A DNA stretch of 26,948 bases from Deltaproteobacteria bacterium UBA6967 (GTDB taxonomy: Bacteria > SAR324 > NAC60-12), in the NCBI GenBank assembly GCA_002450295.1, contig DJYX01000150.1, positions 5,177 to 32,124 on the forward strand, in the 5' to 3' direction. The notes under the pieces were generated by a model. The model saw nothing but the letters and a program-made list of their open reading frames with translations, was not told the DNA's origin and did no database searches. Below are positions 8,300 through 16,065 of the stretch, piece by piece. Position 1 is the stretch's first letter. The number at the start of each line of letters is the position of its first letter. Position numbers and translations under genes: made by a program.

Positions 8300-9232
8300 A
8301 GCCTGCTTAAAATCCTCTAATTTTGTCATTGGCAGATCATTGATCCCAGCAGCGGCTGGTCTGCCACCTCCCTCAAACCGAAGACATATCTCATCAGCCC
8401 CAACAGGGTGTATTTTCGGGGAACGAACACTGACTAGCTGAGCCCTTTCGGGTTTTTCCACCATCACAACCTGAGCTTGTTCAGGATGATTTCTTGCCTT
8501 CAAATTGCTGAATGCTCCGACAATTCGATGACTCCAAGCCGCATCAGGCAACTGATAGATGCGTAGGTTTGAGTTTTCAAAAATGGTTGGTGCTTCTTCA
8601 GCGCGTCGTAAGTCCTCTGCATATCCTTCTCTTAGAGCCAAGAATTCCGGGGCTTCTCCATAGAAATCCAGTGGACTCTGGTATCCTTGCATTTTCCAAA
8701 ACAGCTCTTCGGGAGAAAACCAGAGATCGTCGACTTTTCGACCATAACCGTTGTAGTTCAGCAGTTCGCCCAACTCCTGAAGTTTTTCAACTTGGGATGA
8801 ACTTAGATTAGTCTTCTGGGCTAGTGTTTTTGCGGTATCTATCAGGTTATCTCCGAAGGCTGCTGTAATCGCCCAATCTCTGTATTTGCCCTCGAGCATT
8901 TGATCCACTATGACACTTGTGCACACTGCAGGATCAGTATCAATACAACTAATAAAATTCTTGTGCTCAGGAATGGGGCCGGAGTTGTGATGGTCAATGT
9001 AGGTCAGTCGATGGCCGTCTTGGAGGAGACGTTCTGCATCACTACGATTGGCACGCAGTGAAATATCCAGGACAGTAATTTCCGTGGGATCAACTAAAGG
9101 AATCTTGCGAAGAAGAGAGGTCTCCCGTTTGGGACCAGTGACTAGGTGAGAATGTTCTAAAGGTTGATGAAGCCTCAACTGCTGCAGGGCACAGAGCCCG
9201 TCAGCATCCCCGTTGAAGACATCATAAGGCAT
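8276..9232 (-). CDS. DHH-family phosphoesterase
   Basis: The 318-residue cytosolic protein has the metal-binding motifs of the DHH superfamily: NGDADGL at 7-13, VLDIS at 54-58, YIDHHNSG at 78-85 and FGDNLID at 126-132. A C-terminal GGGRPAAAG at 288-296 corresponds to the substrate-binding GGGH loop of DHHA1-like domains, with Arg replacing His. The superfamily includes oligoribonucleases, pAp phosphatases, cyclic dinucleotide phosphodiesterases and pyrophosphatases. The sequence does not say which substrate applies here. The small membrane ORF ends six bases before this start, so the two are probably co-transcribed. Its last 24 bases overlap pfk on the other strand. Confidence 0.85.
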   Translation of the reverse strand: MPYDVFNGDADGLCALQQLRLHQPLEHSHLVTGPKRETSLLRKIPLVDPTEITVLDISLRANRSDAERLLQDGHRLTYIDHHNSGPIPEHKNFISCIDTDPAVCTSVIVDQMLEGKYRDWAITAAFGDNLIDTAKTLAQKTNLSSSQVEKLQELGELLNYNGYGRKVDDLWFSPEELFWKMQGYQSPLDFYGEAPEFLALREGYAEDLRRAEEAPTIFENSNLRIYQLPDAAWSHRIVGAFSNLKARNHPEQAQVVMVEKPERAQLVSVRSPKIHPVGADEICLRFEGGGRPAAAGINDLPMTKLEDFKQALIQRFCV

Positions 9233-9238
9233 TTGTCG

Positions 9239-9427
9239 CTAGCTTAAGATGAGTATCTGTACCGCTAGCGAGCAGGCGAAACAGACTACGCCCATTGCAA
9301 CAAACATTGCCGGTTGGTAGGGATTCCAGCCGCGCCGTGATGCCGGTTGGTAACGACGGACAATCATCCGTTGGCTGAGGGAATCTGAAGAATGGTGGGT
9401 GTCCTGAAACTTTCTTTGCTGATTCAT
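9239..9427 (-). CDS. Small single-pass membrane protein
   Basis: This 62-residue ORF has a polar, basic N-terminal half and one hydrophobic helix at about 40-61 (Pro-Ala-Met then mostly Val, Ala, Leu, Ile), so it is likely a tail-anchored inner-membrane peptide. It ends six bases before the DHH gene. A weak AAGG-type site precedes the ATG at 9425-9427. A 73-residue ORF in another frame of the same strand overlaps it but lacks protein-like features. I recognise no family. Confidence 0.5.
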   Translation of the reverse strand: MNQQRKFQDTHHSSDSLSQRMIVRRYQPASRRGWNPYQPAMFVAMGVVCFACSLAVQILILS

Positions 9428-9515
9428 GGGACCTTGCTGGCAAATCCTATTTGCAAATCGAGTGAATTTGTCTTAGCAGACTCAGTTTAGATATATTCTG
9501 CAAAAGAAAAGCCAA

Positions 9516-9553
9516 GCATTTTGAACCTGCATTTTGAAGGATTTATCCTTCAA
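9516..9553 (-). repeat. Short direct repeat and hairpin at the aroC 3' end
   Basis: GCATTTTGAA occurs at 9516-9525 and again at 9529-9538, three bases apart. The second copy runs into a perfect 8-bp inverted repeat, TTGAAGGA (9534-9541) and TCCTTCAA (9546-9553), with a 4-base loop. On the minus strand the hairpin covers the aroC stop codon. No T-run follows, so it is a weak candidate for termination and may protect or process the 3' end. Confidence 0.35.
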
Positions 9554-10637
9554 GGTCTGCAAGTTTTTTGTTGCGATTGCGCAACCAATGATCCAGCAGA
9601 ACAAGATTTATCATTGCTTCAACCATGGGTACGGCTCTGGGCAAGACACAAGGATCATGACGGCCTTTAGCTCTCAATTCAGTACTCTCGCCTTCACGAG
9701 TAACAGTCTCTTGGGCAAAATTGATCGTTGCTGTGGGTTTAAAAGCTACTCTCAGGTCGATAGCTTCGCCATTACTAATGCCGCCCTGAATACCACCAGA
9801 TCGGTTCGTATCAGTTCGAATACGCCCATCTTCTGTGTGAAAACGATCATTGTGTTCTGATCCACGCATCAGGACAGAATCGAACCCAAGGCCAAATTCC
9901 ACACCACGAGTCGCTGGGAGCGACATCATTGCTTTCGCCAAATCTGAAGTCAGTTTGTCAAAAACAGGCTCGCCTAGTCCAGGAGGAGCATTTCTGATCT
10001 GGGCTCGGATCAGACCACCGACGCTATCTCCAGACATCCGAGCTTTGTCGATACAAGCGATCATTTGCTCAGTGATCTCTTGATCTGGGCAGCGAACCAT
10101 ACTGGCTTCGACTTGTTCCAAGGTCACACTCGCAGGATCCATAGTGGTTCGGAGGTCATGGATTTGTTCAACCCATGCCAAGGTTTCGATACCTCCCAGT
10201 TGTTGCAGCAACTTGCGGGCGATGGCACCGGCTGCAACCCGACCTATTGTTTCACGTGCACTGGCTCGACCACCACCTTGCCAATTCCGGAAACCATACT
10301 TTTGATCGTAGGTAAAATCAGCATGACTTGGACGATAGATCTCTTTTAGATGATCATAAGCTTGTGGGCGGGCGTCTTGGTTATCCACCATGATGGAGAT
10401 GGCAGTTCCAGTAGTTTTTCCTTCAAAAATACCTGAAAGAATTTTAGCAGTATCGGATTCCTTACGCTGTGTTGTAATCTTACTCTGCCCCGGTTTTCTC
10501 CGATCCAGTTCACCTTGAATGTCTTCCAAATCAATCTGCAACCCTGCTGGGCAGCCATCAATCACGACACCCACACCGCCACCATGAGACTCACCCCAAG
10601 TTGTGATTCGAAAGGTGTGACCAAAACTATCGCCCAT
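9543..10637 (-). CDS. aroC: Chorismate synthase
   Basis: AroC converts 5-enolpyruvylshikimate-3-phosphate to chorismate with reduced FMN, the last common step to aromatic amino acids and folate. The protein has 364 residues, the normal length. Family signatures are [18 protein letters not shown] from residue 15, a DRRKPGQS loop, [25 protein letters not shown] and [17 protein letters not shown] near the C-terminus. The ATG at 10635-10637 is preceded on the minus strand by AAGGG, a fair ribosome binding site. It diverges from bolA across 87 bases that appear to hold promoters for both. Confidence 0.97.
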   Translation of the reverse strand: MGDSFGHTFRITTWGESHGGGVGVVIDGCPAGLQIDLEDIQGELDRRKPGQSKITTQRKESDTAKILSGIFEGKTTGTAISIMVDNQDARPQAYDHLKEIYRPSHADFTYDQKYGFRNWQGGGRASARETIGRVAAGAIARKLLQQLGGIETLAWVEQIHDLRTTMDPASVTLEQVEASMVRCPDQEITEQMIACIDKARMSGDSVGGLIRAQIRNAPPGLGEPVFDKLTSDLAKAMMSLPATRGVEFGLGFDSVLMRGSEHNDRFHTEDGRIRTDTNRSGGIQGGISNGEAIDLRVAFKPTATINFAQETVTREGESTELRAKGRHDPCVLPRAVPMVEAMINLVLLDHWLRNRNKKLADLEG

Positions 10638-10666
10638 TTTTATCCCTTTTCGGTATGATCGTATTC

Positions 10667-10696
10667 TTGGAAATTATATTCTGATGGATTGATAAT
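10667..10696 (+). promoter_or_regulatory. Candidate sigma70 promoter for bolA
   Basis: TTGGAA (10667-10672) and GATAAT (10691-10696) are 18 bases apart, matching 4/6 and 5/6 of the consensus boxes. A start of transcription near 10703 would leave a leader of about 22 bases before the bolA ATG at 10725. Confidence 0.42.
10673..10678 (-). promoter_or_regulatory. Candidate -10 element for aroC, nested in the bolA promoter
   Basis: Read on the minus strand these bases are TATAAT, an exact -10 hexamer, 35 bases before the aroC start. The -35 region is poor. The box sits inside the spacer of the opposing bolA promoter, so the two could interfere. Confidence 0.35.
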
Positions 10697-10724
10697 CCTT
10701 CGACTTCATCTATTCAAGAGAGCT

Positions 10725-11039
10725 ATGCGAATCCAACAAAGCATCGAAAACAAACTTCAAAATCAATTGGAACCCGAGTTTCTTCAAGTGGAGAATGAGA
10801 GCCATCAACACAACGTTCCCTCAGGATCGGAATCTCATTTTAAGGTGACAATCGTCTCTGCTGCTTTTGAAGGAATTAATTCTGTCAAGAGGCATCAACA
10901 GGTCTACCGTGTGTTGCAGGAAGAATTACAAGGCGGGGTTCATGCCCTCTCGCTCCGTTGCCACACTCCAACCCAGTGGTCAGAGTTAGGCGAACAGATT
11001 CATCTAACTCCTCACTGCCGAGGAGGCAGCGGGCACTAG
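10725..11039 (+). CDS. bolA: BolA family protein
   Basis: The protein is 104 residues when started at the ATG at 10725; an upstream TTG at 10689 is in frame but would add residues unlike the family, and AAGAGAG lies ahead of the chosen ATG. It resembles E. coli BolA along its length: SHQHNVPSGSESHFKV at 26-41, the KRH segment at 55-57, VHALSL at 72-77 and a C-terminal HCRGGSG. BolA proteins bind monothiol glutaredoxins through a shared [2Fe-2S] cluster and act in iron handling, stress and cell shape. Here it stands alone between aroC and secA, with no glutaredoxin gene in view. Its last 4 bases overlap the convergent secA stop. Confidence 0.93.
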   Translation: MRIQQSIENKLQNQLEPEFLQVENESHQHNVPSGSESHFKVTIVSAAFEGINSVKRHQQVYRVLQEELQGGVHALSLRCHTPTQWSELGEQIHLTPHCRGGSGH

Positions 11040-13786
11040 TTATTGTCCTCTTCTTCAGCGGCCTCAGCGGCCTGGGTTTTCCCATGACACTGCTTGTATT
11101 TTTTTCCACTGCCACAGGGACAGGGATCGTTCCGGCCAATATGCACTTTCTGGATGGGAGTCGGTTTCAGTTCCTCTGGCTTTGTATCAGGACTTTCTCC
11201 ATGCACCATCGTCATCTTTTGCTCAGGCATGGTTTCCTGAATTGGCCGCACCGGACTTGGACCAACCTGAATTTTGTAGAAGAGGCTGACGGCTTCTCGG
11301 CTGATTCGAGCCATCAGGTCTGAGAACATGTCGAAAGCCTGACGCTTATATTCGTCCAAAGGCTTCTTTTGAGCGTAACCAACTAGGCTGATACCCTCGC
11401 GGAGGTGGTCCATTGAAAGCAGGTGGTCTTTCCAGAGTCCATCATTGATCTTGAGAAGAATCTGACGTTCAAGATCAACTACCATCGCATCGAACCGAGC
11501 AGCCTGATCTTTTTCTTCTTCATTAACCCCAGCAGCGGCTTGTTCAGCAGCAAGGTTTTGACCTAGTTCGCTGTGGAAATACGTCAGTTTTTCTCGGTAA
11601 AGATCCTCGACTTGCTGATGGAACTGTTCCCTGAATTCCTCAGCATCAAGCTCTTGTTCGTGCCAATTTTCCTTGGGTAGTTTGCCAAAAATATTGGAGA
11701 ACGCCTGATTAAATCCTGATGCATCCCACTGATCTACGTACTTTTCACTACAGTGCTGATCAAATAACTCATCCACGACATCACCAGACATTTCTAGCAT
11801 CAGTTCCTGTACAGAATCTCCCAGGATTTCTTTTCTACGCGAGTAAATGATGGATCTTTGCTTTTCCATCACATCGTCGAACTGCAGAACATGTTTTCGG
11901 ATGTCAAAGTGGTACCCTTCCACCTTTTTCTGGGCATTGCCAATGGCCTTGGTAATGAAGACATGCTCAATCGGCTCATCCTCATCAATTTGAAGCCGAT
12001 CCATCATTTTGGAGATTCGTTCGCCTCCAAATACCCTGAGCAGATTGTCTTCTAGGGAGAGCATGAATTGAGAGGAACCTGCGTCACCTTGGCGTCCGGA
12101 TCTTCCTCGTAGCTGATTGTCAATCCTTCGACTATCGTGACGCCCCGTCCCCAAAACGAAGAGTCCACCTTCCTGAAGTGCTTCCGAGGAGGGTTTAATA
12201 TCGGTTCCCCGCCCCGCCATATTCGTTGCTATGGTGACAGACTTAACTTGACCTGCTTTGGCAATGATTTCTGCTTCACGTTCATGATTTTTGGCGTTCA
12301 AAACTTCATGTGGGATCTTGGCTTGGCTTAGTAGTTTGCTGATTGCTTCTGAGACTTCAATGGATACGGTACCCACCAATACAGGTTGTCCTTTTTCGTG
12401 AAGTTCTTTGATGGTACTGACCACTGCACGATATTTCGCTTCTACCGTTTTGAAGATCACATCAGGTAGATCTTTTCTCGTCACGACTCGGTTTGTTGGA
12501 ATAACAACTACACCCAAGTTGTAGATTTTTTTGAACTCGTCTTTTTCTGTTTCAGCCGTTCCGGTCATTCCGGAGAGTTTGTCGTACAGACGGAAATAAT
12601 TTTGGAAGGTGATGGTTGCAAGAGTTTGATTTTCACGCTCAATCCGAACTCCTTCCTTGGCTTCCAAGGATTGATGCAAACCATCACTGAAGCGACGCCC
12701 TGGCATTAGGCGACCAGTGAACTCATCGACGATCACAACCTGTCCCTTTTGAACTACGTAATCGACGTCACGGCGGAAAACATAATGTGCTTTCAGTGCC
12801 TGATTGATATGGTGCAGCACCTCCATATTCTCATAATCGAATAGGCTAGTGTCAGGTTGAAGTAAGTGTTTCACACGCTCCTCCATCAACTCCGAACCTT
12901 TTTCTGTGAGGTTAATACCGCGGGATCGCTCATCTAATCCATAATCACCCTCACGGACCGTCTCATTGTCCTCTTTCTCCTGCCAATTTGGATCGATATC
13001 GTGTTGTTCATGGGTTGGAAGTTTGGGTACTTCTTCACGGCGGATTTCACGGTTCAGTCCATGGACCAGTTTGTTGATGACGTAGTATTTTTCGACATTG
13101 TCTTCTGTTGGTCCACTGATGATCAGAGGAGTTCGGGCTTCATCAATCAGAATACTGTCCACCTCATCAACAACGCCAAAATTAAACCCCCGCTGAACGT
13201 AATCTGTCAGCGCGAACTTCATGTTGTCACGTAGATAGTCAAAGCCGAATTCGTTATTTGTTCCGTACGTGATGTCACATCCATAGTTGTCACGGCGACT
13301 TTGGTCACTATACCCATGCTGGATCAGGCCTGTATTCATTCCGAGGAATCGATAAATTTGCCCCATCCAGTTGGAATCACGACGTGCAAGGTAGTCATTT
13401 GGCGTGATCACATGCACGCCAAGTCCGGTCAAAGCGTTCAAGTAGACGGGGCAAGTTGATGCGAGGGTTTTTCCTTCTCCAGTCTGCATCTCAGCAATGT
13501 TGCCTTCATGTAGAGCAATTCCCCCAATCAACTGAACATCATAATGTCGTTCCCCGATGACTCGCCTAGCTGCTTCACGGACCAAGGCAAAGGCTTCTGG
13601 GAGCAAGTCGTCAAGTGCTTCTCCATCTTTGTGTCTTTTTTGATATTCCTCGGTCTTATTTGGGAAATCAGCATCTTGCAACTGCTCCATCTGTGGTTCC
13701 AGTTCATTGATGCGGACCACCAGACGGCGGTAGCGTTTGAGGGTGCGATCGTTTTCGCTACCGAAGATCTTTTGGATCAGTTTCAT
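11036..13786 (-). CDS. secA: Protein translocase ATPase SecA
   Basis: SecA drives proteins through the SecYEG channel by ATP hydrolysis. The protein has 916 residues, slightly longer than E. coli SecA. Walker A MQTGEGKTL is at 100-108; Walker B with VDEVDSILIDEARTPL is near 206-221; TNMAGRGTDI and QLRGRSGRQGD mark the second nucleotide-binding half. The C-terminus carries the SEC-C zinc site with Cys889, Cys891, Cys900 and His901, followed by an acidic tail. An AGGA site lies six bases from the ATG. panC lies 78 bases upstream on the same strand, so read-through from it is possible. The 3' end overlaps bolA by 4 bases. Confidence 0.98.
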   Translation of the reverse strand: MKLIQKIFGSENDRTLKRYRRLVVRINELEPQMEQLQDADFPNKTEEYQKRHKDGEALDDLLPEAFALVREAARRVIGERHYDVQLIGGIALHEGNIAEMQTGEGKTLASTCPVYLNALTGLGVHVITPNDYLARRDSNWMGQIYRFLGMNTGLIQHGYSDQSRRDNYGCDITYGTNNEFGFDYLRDNMKFALTDYVQRGFNFGVVDEVDSILIDEARTPLIISGPTEDNVEKYYVINKLVHGLNREIRREEVPKLPTHEQHDIDPNWQEKEDNETVREGDYGLDERSRGINLTEKGSELMEERVKHLLQPDTSLFDYENMEVLHHINQALKAHYVFRRDVDYVVQKGQVVIVDEFTGRLMPGRRFSDGLHQSLEAKEGVRIERENQTLATITFQNYFRLYDKLSGMTGTAETEKDEFKKIYNLGVVVIPTNRVVTRKDLPDVIFKTVEAKYRAVVSTIKELHEKGQPVLVGTVSIEVSEAISKLLSQAKIPHEVLNAKNHEREAEIIAKAGQVKSVTIATNMAGRGTDIKPSSEALQEGGLFVLGTGRHDSRRIDNQLRGRSGRQGDAGSSQFMLSLEDNLLRVFGGERISKMMDRLQIDEDEPIEHVFITKAIGNAQKKVEGYHFDIRKHVLQFDDVMEKQRSIIYSRRKEILGDSVQELMLEMSGDVVDELFDQHCSEKYVDQWDASGFNQAFSNIFGKLPKENWHEQELDAEEFREQFHQQVEDLYREKLTYFHSELGQNLAAEQAAAGVNEEEKDQAARFDAMVVDLERQILLKINDGLWKDHLLSMDHLREGISLVGYAQKKPLDEYKRQAFDMFSDLMARISREAVSLFYKIQVGPSPVRPIQETMPEQKMTMVHGESPDTKPEELKPTPIQKVHIGRNDPCPCGSGKKYKQCHGKTQAAEAAEEEDNN

Positions 13787-13864
13787 GGCTTCCTAAATGT
13801 GCGAAACACCAAGACAAGAAATCAGGGCTTTCGCCAGATTTGGTGAGGGCCTGAGGCGAGTTCA

Positions 13865-14725
13865 CTAGGTTTGAATAAGCAGATTGTCGATCAAACGAGT
13901 ATTACCTACAAACGCTGCAACCATCAAGCAGACATTTCCGTTAAATTGTGAAACCGGTTGAAGTGATTCTGCATCAACGAAGCTGAGGTAATCGATCTTG
14001 ATTTGAGGTACCGCATTCAGTTGGCTTTTAAGGGTTTGGGAAAGTACCTCTAGATTTTGCTTTGGTTTATTTTGAATGATTGCTGCGGCCTGCTGCAATG
14101 TTTGGTAAAGGAGTGGGGCTACTTTTCGCTCTTCTGAATCAAGATACGAGTTACGTGAGCTCATTGCCAACCCATCCTCCTCCCGCACAGTGGGAAATGC
14201 TTGAATTTCAATTTGAAAGTCAAGGTCACTCACCATTTGACGTACTACTTGGAGTTGCTGAAAATCCTTTTGACCAAAAATTGCGAAAGTAGGTTGGGTA
14301 ATTTGGAATAACTTACAGACGACAGTGCAGACCCCACGAAAAAAATGTGGACGACTCCTGCCTTCCCATCTTTCGACTAGTGGTCCGCTGGGAACGACAT
14401 AAGTGGAAAAACTATTGGGATAGAGGTCCGTTACGTTGGGTGCAAAGATCTGGGTTGCCCCAGCTAATTGGGCCCTCTCAATATCACTGGCCAAGCTCCT
14501 AGGATAACTTTCGAGGTCTTCTTTGGCAGCAAACTGTGTGGGATTGACAAAGATCGAAACGGCGACTTCCTCTGCACAGTGGGCAGCATGCCGAATCAAT
14601 TGAAGATGCCCCTCATGGAGAGCTCCCATTGTCGGAACTAGTCCAACAGGGTTCCTCCAATTTTGCCTCAGTAAACGAAGATCTTTGGACGTTTTGATTG
14701 GTACAAGTGAAGTTGATGAAGTCAT
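13865..14725 (-). CDS. panC: Pantothenate synthetase
   Basis: PanC joins pantoate and beta-alanine with ATP to form pantothenate, the coenzyme A precursor. The protein has 286 residues, the family norm. Motifs are PTMGALHEGH at 31-40 (the HIGH-like nucleotide site), NPTQF at 61-65, FGQKDFQQL at 150-158 and REEDGLAMSSRN at 181-192. It is read on the minus strand, upstream of secA. No panB or panD is in the window. No clear ribosome binding site precedes the ATG, but the N-terminus fits the family without extension. Confidence 0.96.
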   Translation of the reverse strand: MTSSTSLVPIKTSKDLRLLRQNWRNPVGLVPTMGALHEGHLQLIRHAAHCAEEVAVSIFVNPTQFAAKEDLESYPRSLASDIERAQLAGATQIFAPNVTDLYPNSFSTYVVPSGPLVERWEGRSRPHFFRGVCTVVCKLFQITQPTFAIFGQKDFQQLQVVRQMVSDLDFQIEIQAFPTVREEDGLAMSSRNSYLDSEERKVAPLLYQTLQQAAAIIQNKPKQNLEVLSQTLKSQLNAVPQIKIDYLSFVDAESLQPVSQFNGNVCLMVAAFVGNTRLIDNLLIQT

Positions 14726-14854
14726 TAATACAAAGCAAATTGGAATGGGGTGGTGTTAGCCCTTAGTAAGTAATCTCATAATGGAACTAGCAGATTGTTT
14801 GGTAACAGCAAGCCGTACCCCTTTTGTGGTTTGAAATATCTGGGTATTCGTAGT

Positions 14855-14871
14855 AAATGATCGTTTCATTT
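14855..14871. repeat. Small palindrome in the panC/response-regulator divergent gap
   Basis: AAATGA (14855-14860) and TCATTT (14866-14871) form an inverted repeat with a 5-base centre. The 246-base gap 14726-14971 holds no ORF I would support and must contain promoters for panC and for the signalling run, but I see no convincing -35/-10 pair. The palindrome could be an operator; it is too short to be a CRP site. Confidence 0.25.
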
Positions 14872-14971
14872 GATGAATATTTTGTGACTAATTGTTACGG
14901 AACACCTTATCGCAAAATTAAATTTATTCGTTGATTCCATCTAAATGAAAATTTCTTGTCGAGATTAGCCA

Positions 14972-15484
14972 ATGAACCATCGCATCCTGGTGATTGATGA
15001 TGATCCGAAGATTCTAGAAACCTGTCAGATGATTCTGGCTCCAGAGACATCAAAAGCTGGGGAAGAACTAGAATCTATGGCAGGTGAGTTGTTTGAGGAA
15101 GAAGTAGAGAATGGTCCAGATGAAACCCTGAATATCAAATTTGAAGTAACGACAGCTAATGAGGGAAAGATTGGAGTTGATGAGGTTGGTAAAGCTCTAC
15201 AAGCTGAACAACCATTTACGATGGCATTTGTTGATATCCGGATGCCTTACGGAATTGATGGTCTCGAAACCGCTCGTCAGATTTTGAGTATTGATCCGGA
15301 TATGGAAATTATTATTCTTACCGGATACTCAGACACCCCACGCCAAAGTATGGCTCGGCAATTGGGTGTCAGTAATTTTCAATTGCTAAAAAAACCGTTT
15401 GATCCTGATGAATTGATGCAAATGGCTCAGTTCTTGGCTCATCGACATGATATGCATCAGCGCAGAGGTGAGCAAAGCAAATGA
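14972..15484 (+). CDS. Response regulator with enlarged receiver domain (copy 1)
   Basis: The 170-residue protein is a single receiver domain with no output domain. The acidic pocket is DDD at 9-11, the phosphoacceptor is Asp88 in FVDIRMP, the switch Thr is Thr117 and the conserved Lys is Lys141 in KKPFDPDEL. About 77 residues separate the acidic pocket from the phosphoacceptor, against about 44 in CheY, so roughly 33 residues are inserted after helix 1. The insert is acidic and probably helical. Copies 2 and 3 downstream share the insert and the ends of the domain. It opens a ten-gene co-directional run. As a stand-alone receiver it may serve as a CheY-like messenger or phosphate sink for the kinases downstream. 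Confidence 0.88.
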   Translation: MNHRILVIDDDPKILETCQMILAPETSKAGEELESMAGELFEEEVENGPDETLNIKFEVTTANEGKIGVDEVGKALQAEQPFTMAFVDIRMPYGIDGLETARQILSIDPDMEIIILTGYSDTPRQSMARQLGVSNFQLLKKPFDPDELMQMAQFLAHRHDMHQRRGEQSK

Positions 15485-15519
15485 GAAAAAACATGAACAA
15501 TGTTTAGGAGTTTTCAGCT

Positions 15520-16008
15520 ATGCGTGTCTTAGTAATTGATGATGATCCTAATATTCTGGAGACCTGCCGCTTTATTCTTGGAGATGAGGATCAAAGCGCA
15601 AAACAGGATTTGCAGATGATGGCTAGTGCTCTCTTCGATAATGTAGAGGAAGTGGAAGAAGAGATGGCCAGTAACTTTGAGGTGACTACGGTCAATCAGG
15701 GTTTGTTGGCTTTGGATGAAGCAAGTAACGCAATTAGCGAGGGCAACCCTTATCAAATTGCGACCATTGACATGCGGATGCCACCGGGAATCAATGGTCT
15801 GGAGACCGCGAAGCGCTTGATTGAAATTGATCCCTCCATCGAAATTGTGATTGTGACAGCCTACTCTGACACCTCAAGAATGAGCATGGCCAAGGAACTA
15901 GGTGACGGTCGATTTTTACTGTTGAAAAAACCTTTTGATCCAGACGAACTAACCCAAATCGTTCAATTTTTGGCAAATCGAAGAGACAAAGAATTCTTGG
16001 AGAATTAA
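15520..16008 (+). CDS. Response regulator with enlarged receiver domain (copy 2)
   Basis: The 162-residue single receiver is paralogous to the genes on either side. Active-site residues are DDD at 7-9, Asp84 in TIDMRMP, Thr113 and Lys137 in KKPFDPDEL. It has the same insert between helix 1 and strand 2, here rich in Glu (EEVEEEM at 43-49). The segments FEVTTVNQGLL, RMPPGI and AYSDTSR are shared with copy 3, so copies 2 and 3 look closer to each other than to copy 1. AGGAG lies about ten bases before the ATG, preceded by a 6-bp hairpin (15489-15505). There is no output domain, so it presumably acts by protein contact. Confidence 0.88.
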   Translation: MRVLVIDDDPNILETCRFILGDEDQSAKQDLQMMASALFDNVEEVEEEMASNFEVTTVNQGLLALDEASNAISEGNPYQIATIDMRMPPGINGLETAKRLIEIDPSIEIVIVTAYSDTSRMSMAKELGDGRFLLLKKPFDPDELTQIVQFLANRRDKEFLEN

Positions 16009-16065
16009 AAGTTGCTCACTAAAGCCGAAGTGCAAAATGCATAGCGATACTGAAGGTAGTCCCTC

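Noticed and set aside
9222..9443. 73-residue minus-strand ORF overlapping the small membrane protein
   Set aside because: It overlaps the DHH start and has no domain, helix pattern or ribosome site; the other frame has a clear membrane helix.
10689..10724. TTG-started N-terminal extension of BolA
   Set aside because: The extra 12 residues are unlike BolA and overlap the candidate promoter -10 box; the ATG at 10725 aligns with the family start.
11858..13846. Several plus-strand ORFs opposite secA
   Set aside because: They are antisense to conserved SecA motifs and show no recognisable protein features.
14855..14871. AAATGA-N5-TCATTT as a CRP/cAMP receptor site before the cyclase operon
   Set aside because: The CRP site is about 22 bases with TGTGA-N6-TCACA; this is shorter and lacks the core, so only a generic palindrome is claimed.
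15489..15505. AAACAT/ATGTTT hairpin before response regulator copy 2 as a terminator or riboswitch
   Set aside because: The 6-bp AT stem with no T-run is too weak, and it lies within an apparent operon just ahead of a ribosome binding site.
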